A stretch of 27,653 bases of DNA from UBA3537 sp965662485 (GTDB taxonomy: Bacteria; Bacteroidota; Bacteroidia; Flavobacteriales; Flavobacteriaceae): assembly GCA_965662485.1 (NCBI GenBank), contig CBFIIL010000019.1, forward strand, positions 1 through 27,653, given 5' to 3'. Position 1 is the stretch's first letter; each line of letters opens with the position of its first letter. A program made the translations under genes and the position numbers. Positions 1 through 8,792 of this stretch are shown in pieces. Below the pieces are notes generated by a model. That model did no database searches. It was not told the DNA's origin and saw only the letters and a program-made list of their open reading frames with translations.

Positions 1-365
1 TTGATAAAATAAATATTTTAAACGCCTCAATATTGGCCATGCATCGCTCTGTAGATCAATTAGAAAATGTTACATTTATTAGTGTCGATGGCAATCGTTT
101 TAAACCATACAATGATATTCCTTTTGAGACCATAATAAAAGGGGATGGCAAATATCTTAATATTGCTGCAGCTTCAGTTTTAGCAAAAACATACCGTGAT
201 GATTACATGGAAAAAATTCATGAGGAACTACCCATGTATAATTGGGAAAAAAACAAAGGATACCCCACAAAAGAGCACCGAGAAGCCATCAAAAAATACG
301 GCCCTACAAAATACCACAGAATGTCTTTTAAACTCCTACCAAACCAGTTAAGTTTTGAATTTTAA
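1..365 (+). CDS. rnhB: Ribonuclease HII, C-terminal part (5' truncated by window)
   Basis: Ribonuclease HII cuts the RNA strand of RNA-DNA hybrids and removes misincorporated ribonucleotides; it acts in the cytoplasm. The reading frame is open from base 3, so the gene begins before the window. The visible part starts with INILNASILAMHRSV, the RNase HII helix matching the INxLxATxxAM region of family members. It continues through VDGNRF and the block AAASVLAKTYRDDYM, which holds a conserved acidic residue of the active site, then the GYPTKEH segment. The end at NQLSFEF is a normal C-terminus, so roughly the last 120 of about 200 residues are present. The next gene starts 36 bp downstream on the same strand. 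Identification is firm. Confidence 0.93.
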   Translation, partial: DKINILNASILAMHRSVDQLENVTFISVDGNRFKPYNDIPFETIIKGDGKYLNIAAASVLAKTYRDDYMEKIHEELPMYNWEKNKGYPTKEHREAIKKYGPTKYHRMSFKLLPNQLSFEF

Positions 366-401
366 TTCTATATTTGTTGGAGGTTGATTGATTTAAGTTT
401 C

Positions 402-2705
402 ATGCTACGAAAGTTTTTGGTTTTTATTGTTTTTATTTTGACAATAAGTTGTCAGAATACACAAAACAAACAAGGGTCCATTGAAGATTTTATTCCAAAT
501 GATGCTCAAGTTGTTATGTACATCAACTCTATGGATGTATTCAAAAGCACTCTAAAAAACAACGAGTTGCTTTCCAAAACAAAGTTTAAATCCATTTTTG
601 AAAATAATCTTGGTGGTCTAGATAGCTTAGAAATTTCTGGGCCTTTACTTTTGTGTATGTCCGAAAATTCAGATTATACATTTATTTCTCAACAAAAACA
701 TATTGGATCAAAAGAGTTGTTAAAGCAAAACAAAATTCAAGATAGCGTGTGGGTTCTTTCGACTTCGAATTCTGAATCAGCAACTTTAAAAAACTCCTCG
801 ATTCACCCCTACAAAAAATTCTCAAATCTTACTGATCTAAATGCTACATTTTCAGTTTATTTAGCGAAACCTAAGCAGCACAGAAAGGAATTTTCTTTGT
901 TCAATAACGTTTTATTAGATGTCAAGGCAACTCCAAAATATATTTCAATAAGCGGAATTTACACCGATTCAAATAGCAAATGGAATCATTTATTTGAAAA
1001 TATCTCACCAAATACACCGCAATTGAACGGTATTGTTCCAGACGATATTGAAAATTTTGAGACTTTTATATATTCAGATTTTGAGCAATTTTCAAATAAT
1101 ATTAAAGCGTTAGACAGTACTTTAGTTTTTTCTGAACTTTCAAAAACTATACTTGAAACCAGTCAAGAAATAGGAAGTATAAAAACATCTAACGGCTCTG
1201 CAATTGCACTACATTCTTTGGATATTAGCGCGAGCAAAGAAGCACTTTTGGGTTTTCAAGAACAATTACAAGTATTCCGATCTGTACCCATATATAAGTT
1301 TAAAAATAATTCTGTTTTTAGTCAAAATTTTGAAGGGTTATTACCTAAACTCAATATTTCAAATTATACAATTATTAATGATTTTTTGATTTTTTCTGAA
1401 AATGAAACTGTATCTAAAGAAATTATTTCAAAACACATAAATAAGGTCAACCTCAACAACAGCAAATCATTTCAAAACACTCTACAAAAATTGAGTGATG
1501 ATGTTTCATATCAAAAAACTTTAAACCCAGAAAATTTAGCCCATATATTCAATCATCTTTTTGGCGCATCATTTTCTGGTGCAGATGTAGAGGCTTACAA
1601 AAACTCAATTGTTCAAGTCATAAAGGATGATGAAATCGTTCATGTTAATGCACAAATTGAAAGTTTTCAAACAACACAAGAACAGAAAAAAATCAATGAA
1701 ATTTTCAGTATTAAACTAGATGCTGCAATATTGGGCGAGGCTCAATTCGTCAAAAATCATAAAACAAAACAAAAAGATATTGTTGTACAAGATATTGAAA
1801 ATCAGTTGTATTTAATTTCAAACCAAGGCGTTGTACGCTGGAAAAAGAAATTATCGGGCCCAATAGTTGGGCGTATCAACCAAGTTGATTTGTACAATAA
1901 TGGACGTTTTCAAATGGTTTTTTCAACTGAAAATCGTGTTTATGTTTTGGATCGTTTAGGGAAAGATGTTGGGCCATTTCCATTAAAATTTAAAGATAAA
2001 ATTACCCAGGCTGTTTCTGTTTTTGATTATGATAAAAATAAAAATTACAGATTGTTGGTAACTCAAGGCCAATCGCTTTTGATGTATGATGGCAAAGGAA
2101 AACGCGTTAAAGGGTTTTCGTACAGTCCAGATTCTGAAATTTTAAACCCTCCCCAGCACATTCGTTACAACAATAAAGATTATATTATTTTTGCTGCCGA
2201 TAATGATTTAAAAATTTTAAATCGAAGAGGAAAAATTAGAATTGACGTTAAAGAGTCTATTAATTTTTCGGATCAAAATATCTATTTCTACAACAATAAA
2301 TTCTCTACAATAGACACTGATGGAGAGCTTATACAAGTGGATATAAAAGGGCGAGTTAGCAAACAAACCCTTGGTTTTGATGCGCAAACAAACATGACAT
2401 GTACGAGCAGAACTTTGGTGGCTCAATGGGCAAATCAATTACAAATAAAAAGTAATAAGACTATTTTGGATTTTGGTAACTATTTACCCCCTCAACTGTT
2501 TTACTTAAATGATAAAATCTACATTGCATTAACAGATCAACAGGCTCAAAAAGTAACACTTTTTGACAGCAAAGCAACTGTTTTATCAGGATTTCCTATT
2601 TATGGAATTTCTAAAATTGATCTTTCTAACGCTGATAAAGACTCCGCACTAGAGCTCATTTGTCAGAGTAATGATTCGGAGCTCATCATGTATCAGATTT
2701 ATTAA
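402..2705 (+). CDS. Large lipoprotein with propeller-like C-terminal half
   Basis: Function is not recognised. I chose ATG at 402, giving about 767 residues. It directly begins a lipoprotein signal (MLRKFLVFIVFILTISC) with the acylated cysteine at residue 17, whereas an upstream TTG at 384 would add residues ahead of the signal. Residues of about 25-440 form a domain opening with IPNDAQVVMYINS, which resembles the start of DUF3352-type proteins from memory only. From about residue 445 to the end there are repeated beta-strand units of the kind x-V-Q-D-I-E-N-Q-L-Y-L-I-S and V-Y-V-L-D-R-L-G-K, as in PQQ/WD-like propellers. It is probably anchored in a membrane facing the periplasm. It follows rnhB by 36 bp and may be co-transcribed. 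A scaffold or envelope-assembly role is only a guess. Confidence 0.75.
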   Translation: MLRKFLVFIVFILTISCQNTQNKQGSIEDFIPNDAQVVMYINSMDVFKSTLKNNELLSKTKFKSIFENNLGGLDSLEISGPLLLCMSENSDYTFISQQKHIGSKELLKQNKIQDSVWVLSTSNSESATLKNSSIHPYKKFSNLTDLNATFSVYLAKPKQHRKEFSLFNNVLLDVKATPKYISISGIYTDSNSKWNHLFENISPNTPQLNGIVPDDIENFETFIYSDFEQFSNNIKALDSTLVFSELSKTILETSQEIGSIKTSNGSAIALHSLDISASKEALLGFQEQLQVFRSVPIYKFKNNSVFSQNFEGLLPKLNISNYTIINDFLIFSENETVSKEIISKHINKVNLNNSKSFQNTLQKLSDDVSYQKTLNPENLAHIFNHLFGASFSGADVEAYKNSIVQVIKDDEIVHVNAQIESFQTTQEQKKINEIFSIKLDAAILGEAQFVKNHKTKQKDIVVQDIENQLYLISNQGVVRWKKKLSGPIVGRINQVDLYNNGRFQMVFSTENRVYVLDRLGKDVGPFPLKFKDKITQAVSVFDYDKNKNYRLLVTQGQSLLMYDGKGKRVKGFSYSPDSEILNPPQHIRYNNKDYIIFAADNDLKILNRRGKIRIDVKESINFSDQNIYFYNNKFSTIDTDGELIQVDIKGRVSKQTLGFDAQTNMTCTSRTLVAQWANQLQIKSNKTILDFGNYLPPQLFYLNDKIYIALTDQQAQKVTLFDSKATVLSGFPIYGISKIDLSNADKDSALELICQSNDSELIMYQIY

Positions 2706-2781
2706 AATTAAGTTTTTTGTTTTTTTTGTGACTTTTTAAATTTTTCTGTGTCTTAACAGTAGGATATAAAAATTAATTGTC

Positions 2782-3612
2782 ATGAAAATTCTCATTTCAC
2801 TTATTGTAATTTTAAGTTTAAATACAACCTTTAATGAATCATCTTATTGGATGACAGACTTTGAAGACGCTAAAAAACTTGCCATTGCGTCAAACCGACT
2901 AATTTTAGTTGATTTTTGGGCAACATGGTGTGCTCCATGTAATAAAATGGAATCTGAAAGTTGGAAAAAAAATGAGATTAAAGATCTAATGAAGTCTTAT
3001 GTTCCTCTAAAGATAAATATTGACTATAATAAAACAATAGCTAGAAAGTACGGTATAAGTTCAATTCCAAATGTTTTAATTTTAGATGGAAATGGAAAAA
3101 TCATCTATCAAACTAAAGGATATATGAGTAAAAACCAACTAATGAATCTTCTTGAAAAATACAATTTAAACACTTCCTATTTATCAAAAGATTTGATAAA
3201 TTATAGTATTAAGAAAAATTTTTCTAATGCTTTTAGATTGGGTGTTAAATATCAGAATTATAGTTTGTATCTAAACAAATCTCTCAGAAGTGATTTTATT
3301 AAACTTTCTAATCAATATTTAAAAAAAGCAAAAAGTCTAATAAAACAAGACTCTAAACTAAATCAAACAAAATTTATTCAACGCCTAGGTTTGATAGAAA
3401 TACAAAGTGATTTAATATTAGGTAAAACAAAAAAGGGAGCTAAACAGCTCAAAAAAATAAAAAAAGACGAATTAGACAAAATGAATCATTCTTTGTATAA
3501 TTTCTTATTATACATATGTGCATTAGAATCTAAAGATGAGAAATATAAAAAAGAATTAGAAAAACATCTATCTAAAAGTGATTTAAAAAAAGTAGAGATT
3601 TTTAAATCATAA
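2782..3612 (+). CDS. Periplasmic thioredoxin-fold protein with helical tail
   Basis: This 276-residue protein has a short signal-like N-terminus (MKILISLIVILSL) and a thioredoxin domain over about residues 22-130. The redox motif WCAPC puts the two cysteines at residues 50 and 53, and SSIPN supplies the cis-proline at residue 96. These features indicate thiol-disulfide exchange outside the cytoplasm, as in DUF255/thioredoxin_7-like flavobacterial proteins. About 145 residues follow the domain and are Lys-rich and predicted helical; they match nothing I recognise and could bind a partner. The gene lies 76 bp after the large lipoprotein and converges on lipB with only 7 bp between stop codons. 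The fold call is firm; the substrate is unknown. Confidence 0.85.
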   Translation: MKILISLIVILSLNTTFNESSYWMTDFEDAKKLAIASNRLILVDFWATWCAPCNKMESESWKKNEIKDLMKSYVPLKINIDYNKTIARKYGISSIPNVLILDGNGKIIYQTKGYMSKNQLMNLLEKYNLNTSYLSKDLINYSIKKNFSNAFRLGVKYQNYSLYLNKSLRSDFIKLSNQYLKKAKSLIKQDSKLNQTKFIQRLGLIEIQSDLILGKTKKGAKQLKKIKKDELDKMNHSLYNFLLYICALESKDEKYKKELEKHLSKSDLKKVEIFKS

Positions 3613-3619
3613 TCAAAAT

Positions 3620-4318
3620 TTACATCAATTCTATCTCAAAAAGTGCAAAGAAATGCTTTAATAATTTTTCTTTGACCTCGTTTTCATCAACTGATTCTTG
3701 GTTGAGTTCGACATTTAAAGATGTAACCGCTTTCCCACGAATTCCGCAAGGTATAATGTTGTCAAAATAACCCAAATCGGTATTAACATTAAGAGCAAAA
3801 CCATGCATAGTTACCCAACGACTAGCACGCACACCCATAGCGCATATTTTTCGCGCAAAAGGGGTGCCAACATCCAACCAAACTCCTGTTTCACCATCAC
3901 TTCTGGTCGCTTTAAGCCCATATTCTGCAAGCGTTAAAATAATGGTTTCTTCCAATAATCTGAGGTACTTATGAATGTCTGTGAAGAAATTTTCTAAATC
4001 CAAAATAGGATAACCTACAACCTGACCTGGACCATGATAGGTGATATCTCCGCCTCTATTAATTTTATAAAAAGTTGCGCCTTTTTCGGCTAATTGTTGT
4101 TCAGTTAAAAGTAAATTAGAAAAATCACCACTTTTCCCAAGTGTGTACACATGTGGATGAGTTACAAATAAAAAATGATTTGGGGTTGGTAGCTCAGTAT
4201 TTTCTCGTCTATTTTTTATTTTACAGTCTACCGTTTGTTTGAATAAATCTTCTTGAAAATCCCAAGTTTCCTTGTAATCTTTTAACCCTAAGTCTTGAAC
4301 TTTAATTGTTTTATTCAT
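3620..4318 (-). CDS. lipB: Octanoyltransferase LipB
   Basis: LipB moves the octanoyl group from acyl carrier protein to the lipoyl domains of 2-oxoacid dehydrogenases and the glycine cleavage H protein; it acts in the cytoplasm. Seen here: RGGDITYHGPGQ at residues 89-99, the catalytic lysine in RKICAMG (K157) and the catalytic cysteine in IIPCGI (C191), all in family order. I chose the ATG at 4318 (MNKTIKV, 232 residues). The in-frame ATG at 4333 would add five residues and start 2 bp after the upstream stop, inside a TATATTTG sequence. The yqaE gene lies 17 bp upstream on the same strand, so the two may be co-transcribed. No lipA is in the window. Confidence 0.95.
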   Translation of the reverse strand: MNKTIKVQDLGLKDYKETWDFQEDLFKQTVDCKIKNRRENTELPTPNHFLFVTHPHVYTLGKSGDFSNLLLTEQQLAEKGATFYKINRGGDITYHGPGQVVGYPILDLENFFTDIHKYLRLLEETIILTLAEYGLKATRSDGETGVWLDVGTPFARKICAMGVRASRWVTMHGFALNVNTDLGYFDNIIPCGIRGKAVTSLNVELNQESVDENEVKEKLLKHFFALFEIELM

Positions 4319-4335
4319 CGAACAAATATACAAGT

Positions 4336-4494
4336 TTAACGATTAGGATTATTTAAAATCACCAACGCTGCAATGATTCCTGGAATCCAGCCACAAAGGG
4401 TTAAAATAAATACAATAACAAAAGATCCACATCCCTTATCAACAACAGCCAAAGGAGGAAATAAAATAGAAAGTAAAACTCGCCAAATACTCAT
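4336..4494 (-). CDS. yqaE: YqaE/Pmp3-family small membrane protein
   Basis: This short gene encodes 52 residues: MSIWRVLLSILFPPLAV, then a Gly/Cys turn, then a second hydrophobic span ending ILTLCGWIPGIIAALVIL and a polar NNPNR tail. Two membrane segments, the FPPLAV motif in the first and the LTLxGWIPGIIAA motif in the second are the signature of the UPF0057/Pmp3 proteolipid family. Members in yeast and bacteria are linked to membrane potential and salt or cold stress. It lies 17 bp upstream of lipB on the same strand. A 122-codon open frame on the opposite strand overlaps it but encodes nothing recognisable. The family call is strong despite the small size; the physiological role here is inferred only. 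Confidence 0.88.
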   Translation of the reverse strand: MSIWRVLLSILFPPLAVVDKGCGSFVIVFILTLCGWIPGIIAALVILNNPNR

Positions 4495-4577
4495 GTTTTC
4501 TTATTTAAATTGGTTTACAATTATAGGACTAATTTTAGTAAAAAAAGTTACACTTTCACTTAATTTTACATCCCCTA

Positions 4578-4607
4578 TTGAAATCCAAACCAATGTCATT
4601 ATCTTTG
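4578..4607 (+). promoter_or_regulatory. Bacteroidetes-type promoter of lysS
   Basis: TTG at 4578-4580 is followed after 19 bases by TATCTTTG at 4600-4607, an exact match to the Bacteroidetes housekeeping consensus (TTG, about 19-21 bases, TAnnTTTG). Transcription would start near 4612, giving a leader of about 20 nt before the lysS ATG at 4632. This also argues against starting lysS at the TTG at 4578. Confidence 0.75.
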
Positions 4608-4631
4608 TGTTCAAAATTATACACCATTATT

Positions 4632-6329
4632 ATGGCGCAACTTTCAGAACAAGAACTTGTACGTCGCGAAAAGCTCGAAAAACTTCGTGCATTAGGAATA
4701 AACCCCTATCCTGCCGATTTATATCCAGTAACGCACACTAGCAGTAAAATAAAAGACAACTATAAAGAAGGGGACAAAGTCGTTATCGCTGGTCGTTTGA
4801 TGCGAAAAAAGGTGCAAGGAAAAGCGGCATTTACGGAGCTACAAGATAGTGAAGGGCGCATTCAAGTGTATTTTAATCGTGATGAAATCTGTATTGGCGA
4901 AGACAAATCAGCTTACAATGATGTGTTTAAAAAACTTCTTGATTTAGGTGATTTTATTGGAGTTGAAGGGGAACTCTTTACCACTCAAGTTGGTGAAAAA
5001 ACTGTTCTTGTTAAGAATTTTAAACTTTTAAGTAAAGCTTTAAAACCTCTACCACTTCCAAAAACAGACTCAGAAGGAAATACTTACGATGAATTTAATG
5101 ACCCCGAAATGCGTTATAGACAACGCTATGCAGATTTGGCCGTAAATCCACATATTAAGGAAGTCTTTGTCAAGCGTACAAAACTCTTTAATGCCATGCG
5201 TGAATTTTTTAATGGCGCTGGCTATTTTGAAGTTGAAACACCCGTATTACAACCTATTGCTGGGGGTGCCGCAGCACGCCCTTTTATTACACACCACAAC
5301 AGCTTAGACATTCCATTATATATGCGAATTGCGAATGAACTGTACTTAAAACGTTTAATTGTTGGTGGGTTTGATGGAGTCTATGAGTTTTCAAAGAACT
5401 TCAGAAACGAAGGTATGGATCGCACACATAATCCAGAATTTACTGCCATGGAAATTTATGTTGCTTATAAGGACTACAACTGGATGATGGAATTTTGTGA
5501 GCAACTTTTAGAGCATTGTGCCATAGCCGTTAATGGAACTACAAAAGCTACATTTGGCGGTCATGAAATTGACTTTAAAGCGCCATACGCAAGAGTTACA
5601 ATGACCGATGCCATAAAAGAATTTACAGGGTTTGATATTACTGAAAAATCTGAAGATGAGCTTAGAGCAGCAGCTATTGGTATGGGCATAGAAGTGGATA
5701 AAAGTATGGGCAAGGGAAAACTTATTGATGAGATTTTTGGAGAAAAATGTGAAGGGAATTACATTCAGCCTACTTACATTACAGACTATCCAAAAGAAAT
5801 GAGTCCATTGTGTAAAGAACACCGCAACAATCCCGAGCTTACTGAACGATTTGAGCTTATGGTTTGTGGAAAAGAAATTGCAAATGCATACTCTGAATTA
5901 AACGACCCTATAGACCAACGTGAGCGTTTTGAAGCACAACTTAAATTGGCCGACAGAGGGGATGATGAAGCCACACAATTTATAGACGAAGATTTTCTTC
6001 GTGCTTTAGAATATGGTATGCCTCCAACTTCTGGAATGGGAATTGGCATGGATAGATTGATCATGTTCTTAACAGACAATGCTTCCATCCAAGAAGTCTT
6101 ATTTTTTCCTCAAATGAAACCTGAGAAAAAAGAACTAAATTTAAATGAAAATGAAAAAGCTATTTTTGAAATTCTTAAAAATAAAAACACAATATCTCTT
6201 ACAGATTTAAAAACCCAAGCCGGACTCAGTAACAAAGGTTGGGATAAAGGTATTAAAGGCTTGACAAAACAAGGATTAGCAAAAGTCTATAAGACTGATG
6301 ATGAACTTGTTGTAGAATTTTTAAGCTAA
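4632..6329 (+). CDS. lysS: Lysyl-tRNA synthetase, class II, with C-terminal winged-helix-like extension
   Basis: LysRS charges tRNA-Lys with lysine using ATP. The 565-residue protein has an N-terminal OB-fold anticodon-binding domain (about 55-150). The class II core follows, with motif 2 FRNEGMDRTHNPEF beginning at F257 and motif 3 GMGIGMDRL at 468-476, whose arginine is R475. The core ends near residue 495. About 65 further residues (NENEKAIFEILKNK to the end) have the spacing of a small winged-helix domain, absent from E. coli LysS but in my recollection common in Bacteroidetes. The ATG at 4632 (MAQLSEQELVRREKL) is chosen because the consensus promoter ends 24 bp upstream. The gene appears monocistronic. 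Confidence 0.97.
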   Translation: MAQLSEQELVRREKLEKLRALGINPYPADLYPVTHTSSKIKDNYKEGDKVVIAGRLMRKKVQGKAAFTELQDSEGRIQVYFNRDEICIGEDKSAYNDVFKKLLDLGDFIGVEGELFTTQVGEKTVLVKNFKLLSKALKPLPLPKTDSEGNTYDEFNDPEMRYRQRYADLAVNPHIKEVFVKRTKLFNAMREFFNGAGYFEVETPVLQPIAGGAAARPFITHHNSLDIPLYMRIANELYLKRLIVGGFDGVYEFSKNFRNEGMDRTHNPEFTAMEIYVAYKDYNWMMEFCEQLLEHCAIAVNGTTKATFGGHEIDFKAPYARVTMTDAIKEFTGFDITEKSEDELRAAAIGMGIEVDKSMGKGKLIDEIFGEKCEGNYIQPTYITDYPKEMSPLCKEHRNNPELTERFELMVCGKEIANAYSELNDPIDQRERFEAQLKLADRGDDEATQFIDEDFLRALEYGMPPTSGMGIGMDRLIMFLTDNASIQEVLFFPQMKPEKKELNLNENEKAIFEILKNKNTISLTDLKTQAGLSNKGWDKGIKGLTKQGLAKVYKTDDELVVEFLS

Positions 6330-6389
6330 TTATGAAATAAAAATTATTTTCTTTAGTTATAGAATATATACTTTCAAATTATACATATT

Positions 6390-6824
6390 ATGAGAACTAT
6401 TTTAAGCATTTTAATTTTACTAATAAGTTTTTCAGCCACAGCACAGCCCAATCAAAATGGTATGAAAAGACAGAAACGAATGGAGAATATGAAAAATATG
6501 ACTCCTGAACAACAAGCTACACTTTGGTCAAAAAAAATGACTTTAGAACTAGAATTAAACCCATCGCAGCAAGAACAGCTTTACACCCTAATTTTAGAAA
6601 AAGCTAAGCAACATAAAATGCATAAAAAAAACAGACTCAAAGAAAATCCTTCAGATGAAGAACGTTTTCAAATGCAGGTTAATATATTGGATGAAAAAAT
6701 TAAAATGCGAAATGCAATGAAGTCTATTTTAAATACAGATCAATATGAAAAATGGAAAAAAATAGAAAAGCAAAAAGAACGCAAGAAAAGAAAGCATTCC
6801 AAAATGAAAAAAGAAAAAAAATAG
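6390..6824 (+). CDS. Small secreted Lys/Met-rich helical protein (Spy/CpxP-like, tentative)
   Basis: The protein has 144 residues, with a clear signal peptide (MRTILSILILLISFSATA, likely cut before QPNQ) and then an almost purely helical, very basic chain. MTPEQQATLWSKKM followed by LELNPSQQEQLYTLILEKAK recalls the LTxxQ-type repeats of Spy/CpxP periplasmic proteins. Those bind unfolded proteins and, in enterobacteria, modulate envelope-stress signalling. The C-terminal 40 residues are mostly lysine, arginine and glutamate and may bind nucleic acid or another polyanion. The gene starts 60 bp after lysS but a strong hairpin terminator follows it. The secretion call is firm and the family assignment weak. 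Confidence 0.7.
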   Translation: MRTILSILILLISFSATAQPNQNGMKRQKRMENMKNMTPEQQATLWSKKMTLELELNPSQQEQLYTLILEKAKQHKMHKKNRLKENPSDEERFQMQVNILDEKIKMRNAMKSILNTDQYEKWKKIEKQKERKKRKHSKMKKEKK

Positions 6825-6851
6825 TTCATTTTTCTTTATACATATTTTCAT

Positions 6852-6883
6852 AAAATCCAAACTAAACGTTTGGATTTTTTTTA
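6852..6883. terminator. Rho-independent terminator between convergent genes
   Basis: An 11-bp perfect stem (AAAATCCAAAC at 6852-6862 and its complement at 6868-6878) with a 5-nt loop is followed by a T-run on the plus strand. It lies between the ends of two convergent genes, so it can end the plus-strand gene and, less strongly because its T-run is shorter, the minus-strand gene. Confidence 0.85.
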
Positions 6884-7777
6884 TTCTAACCTTAAGTTTT
6901 TTGCAAATTTATTGTGAATCCAAAGAATTCCTAAACCAAAAGCAACAGATGCAAAAATTAGAATATTGTTCAAAACACCATCTACAGAAAATGACATTCT
7001 GATTAAAATTGTTGATATAATAAAGCCTGAATTTCTGATGACTTTGTGAAACTGATCTGTGTAGAAAAAAGAGACTAAAAGCAACAGAACATCTACAATA
7101 ATTAGCACTGCAAAAAACTCATCAAAAAATAAACTATTGACATCTTTGAGTACTGCAGAAAGGTTTTCGGGTGCGGCATCCATAATCCAGCGTCCAAATG
7201 TTAGCAAACCAATAGAAACAAAAATTGGTATAAGCAAAGTAGCCATTACTTTTTTTATGCTTATAAATTGTTTTATTTCTGGAGAATCAATGGAATTCAA
7301 AGACGATTTATCATTTAAGCTTTCTCTAAGATATGAAAACACATAAATCATAAAAAAAAGAATCAAAGCTGTAATAATATCGTATGTAAAGGTTATATCA
7401 TTTTTTATATCAAACCAATTGGATGATAATTCTAGGTTAGACAGATCTTTAAAAATTCTCCTTATCACAATAAGTGTAATAATTTCATATTGCTTGGTAA
7501 TATATGTAGTAATTGAACGAGGAAGATAAAAAATTAATAAATAGACCTCATATACTAGGATGAATGAAAATGGAGTATATATAGCCGCTATGGGATTATC
7601 AAAAAAATTGGAGTCTTCAAATGGATTCCAAATACCGTATTTTTTTAAATAAATTATAGCCAAATGAATCAAGAAGCTTACCATTGCAACTACCAAGATA
7701 AATTTCTCTATTTTTAATTTTACCTTTTCTGACAATGCAAAATTGTACAGTGTTTTGTATGACAATAAATTAATCAT
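6881..7777 (-). CDS. Polytopic membrane protein of unknown function
   Basis: The 298-residue protein is not recognised. I count about seven or eight hydrophobic spans, near residues 25-45, 65-87, 95-110, 135-155, 178-200, 220-240, 250-265 and 270-288. The two central loops carry charged stretches, notably KQYEIITLIVIRRIFKDLSNLELSSNW (about 115-140) and SLNDKSSLNSIDSPEIKQFISIKK. The YEVYLLIFYLPRSITTY segment is well ordered and aromatic-rich, which hints at a channel or sensor-like core, but no catalytic or transporter motif is visible. The gene is convergent with the secreted basic protein and divergent from the TauE-family permease, with 150 bp between. It has typical flavobacterial base composition and no sign of transfer. 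Confidence 0.65.
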   Translation of the reverse strand: MINLLSYKTLYNFALSEKVKLKIEKFILVVAMVSFLIHLAIIYLKKYGIWNPFEDSNFFDNPIAAIYTPFSFILVYEVYLLIFYLPRSITTYITKQYEIITLIVIRRIFKDLSNLELSSNWFDIKNDITFTYDIITALILFFMIYVFSYLRESLNDKSSLNSIDSPEIKQFISIKKVMATLLIPIFVSIGLLTFGRWIMDAAPENLSAVLKDVNSLFFDEFFAVLIIVDVLLLLVSFFYTDQFHKVIRNSGFIISTILIRMSFSVDGVLNNILIFASVAFGLGILWIHNKFAKNLRLE

Positions 7778-7878
7778 AATACATTGATTTTATGTAGATT
7801 AATAAATCATAACCTAGGATTTTTAAAGTTACAAAAAAAACTTAAATGTATTTCACAAGCTTATTTCTGCAATTTTAC

Positions 7879-7886
7879 TACTTTTG
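7879..7886 (+). promoter_or_regulatory. Candidate -7 element upstream of the TauE-family gene
   Basis: TACTTTTG matches the Bacteroidetes TAnnTTTG -7 element and would give a leader of about 37 nt before the ATG at 7928. No TTG sits at the expected 19-21 bases upstream, so the call is weak. Confidence 0.3.
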
Positions 7887-7927
7887 AATCTCTTAAATTT
7901 TAGGCAGAAATTAATAAAGACCTTCAC

Positions 7928-8746
7928 ATGGAAATCATTGAAATTTTAGGCTATTGCGCTGCACTTCTAATTGGACTAACACTTGGACTTATTGGAGGTG
8001 GTGGTTCTATTTTGGCAGTCCCCGTTTTGGCATATTTGTTTATGTTCGATGAAAAATTAGCAACTGGTTATTCGCTATTTGTAGTCGGTTGCAGTGCTTT
8101 AGTTGGCGGATTCAAACAATTTCAAAAAGGCAATGTAGATTTTAAAATTGCACTTATTTTTGGTCTTCCAGCCATCATAAGTGTGTCACTTGTTCGGTCA
8201 TTTTTGATTCCAATAATTCCAGACGAATTGTTTGTTTTAAATGGCACTACAATTACAAGAAGGATGGCTATGTTTGGGCTGTTTGCATTGGTAATGATTC
8301 CAGCAGCATTTGCCATGCTTAAATCTCCAAAATCAAACCCTACGCCATCAAATACTAAAAAAATTGAATACAACTTTTTACTCATTTTATTGGAAGGTGT
8401 ATTGATTGGAGCAATTACAGGAATTGTTGGTGCTGGAGGCGGATTTTTAATCATTCCTGCATTGGTACTATTAGCAAAAATTGACATCAAAAAAGCCATA
8501 GGAACATCCCTTGTAATTGTTACCCTAAAATCTTTGATTGGTTTCTTTTTAGGTGATGCCCTAACCATGAATATTGATTGGGAGTTTTTGCTAACATTTT
8601 CAGCAATTGCAATCGTTGGTATATTTTTTGGAACATTTTTAAATAACCTGTTTGATGGCCAAAAACTCCGAAAAGGATTTGGGTATTTTATTCTTCTTAT
8701 GGCCGGATTTATTTTCTATATGGAATTCTTAATTACCTCTACATAA
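7928..8746 (+). CDS. TauE/SafE-family sulfite/sulfonate-type anion permease
   Basis: The 272-residue integral membrane protein has the two-fold internal symmetry of the TauE/SafE (TSUP) family. The first repeat opens with GLTLGLIGGGGSILAVPVL near residue 20, and the second with GAITGIVGAGGGFLIIPAL near residue 162. Each is followed by further membrane spans, giving about eight in total. Family members move sulfite, sulfoacetate, thiosulfate-like or other organosulfur anions across the inner membrane. The next two genes are YeeE/YedE half-transporters 46 bp downstream, which supports a sulfur-compound role, but direction and substrate cannot be read from the sequence. Length is normal for the family. 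Confidence 0.88.
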   Translation: MEIIEILGYCAALLIGLTLGLIGGGGSILAVPVLAYLFMFDEKLATGYSLFVVGCSALVGGFKQFQKGNVDFKIALIFGLPAIISVSLVRSFLIPIIPDELFVLNGTTITRRMAMFGLFALVMIPAAFAMLKSPKSNPTPSNTKKIEYNFLLILLEGVLIGAITGIVGAGGGFLIIPALVLLAKIDIKKAIGTSLVIVTLKSLIGFFLGDALTMNIDWEFLLTFSAIAIVGIFFGTFLNNLFDGQKLRKGFGYFILLMAGFIFYMEFLITST

Positions 8747-8792
8747 ATTCAATTGAAATAAATTATTTTTGCCATTAATAAAACTTAAAGTT

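Noticed and set aside
384..401. TTG at 384 as start of the large lipoprotein
   Set aside because: ATG at 402 opens directly into a standard lipoprotein signal peptide; the extra residues would sit in front of it.
4323..4330. TATATTTG just upstream of lipB as a promoter for a leaderless message
   Set aside because: The -7 match is perfect, but there is no TTG at 19-21 bases upstream and the yqaE gene is 17 bp away, so co-transcription is simpler.
4373..4741. A 122-codon plus-strand frame upstream of lysS
   Set aside because: It lies antisense to the convincing yqaE gene and runs through the lysS promoter and start; the product has no recognisable feature.
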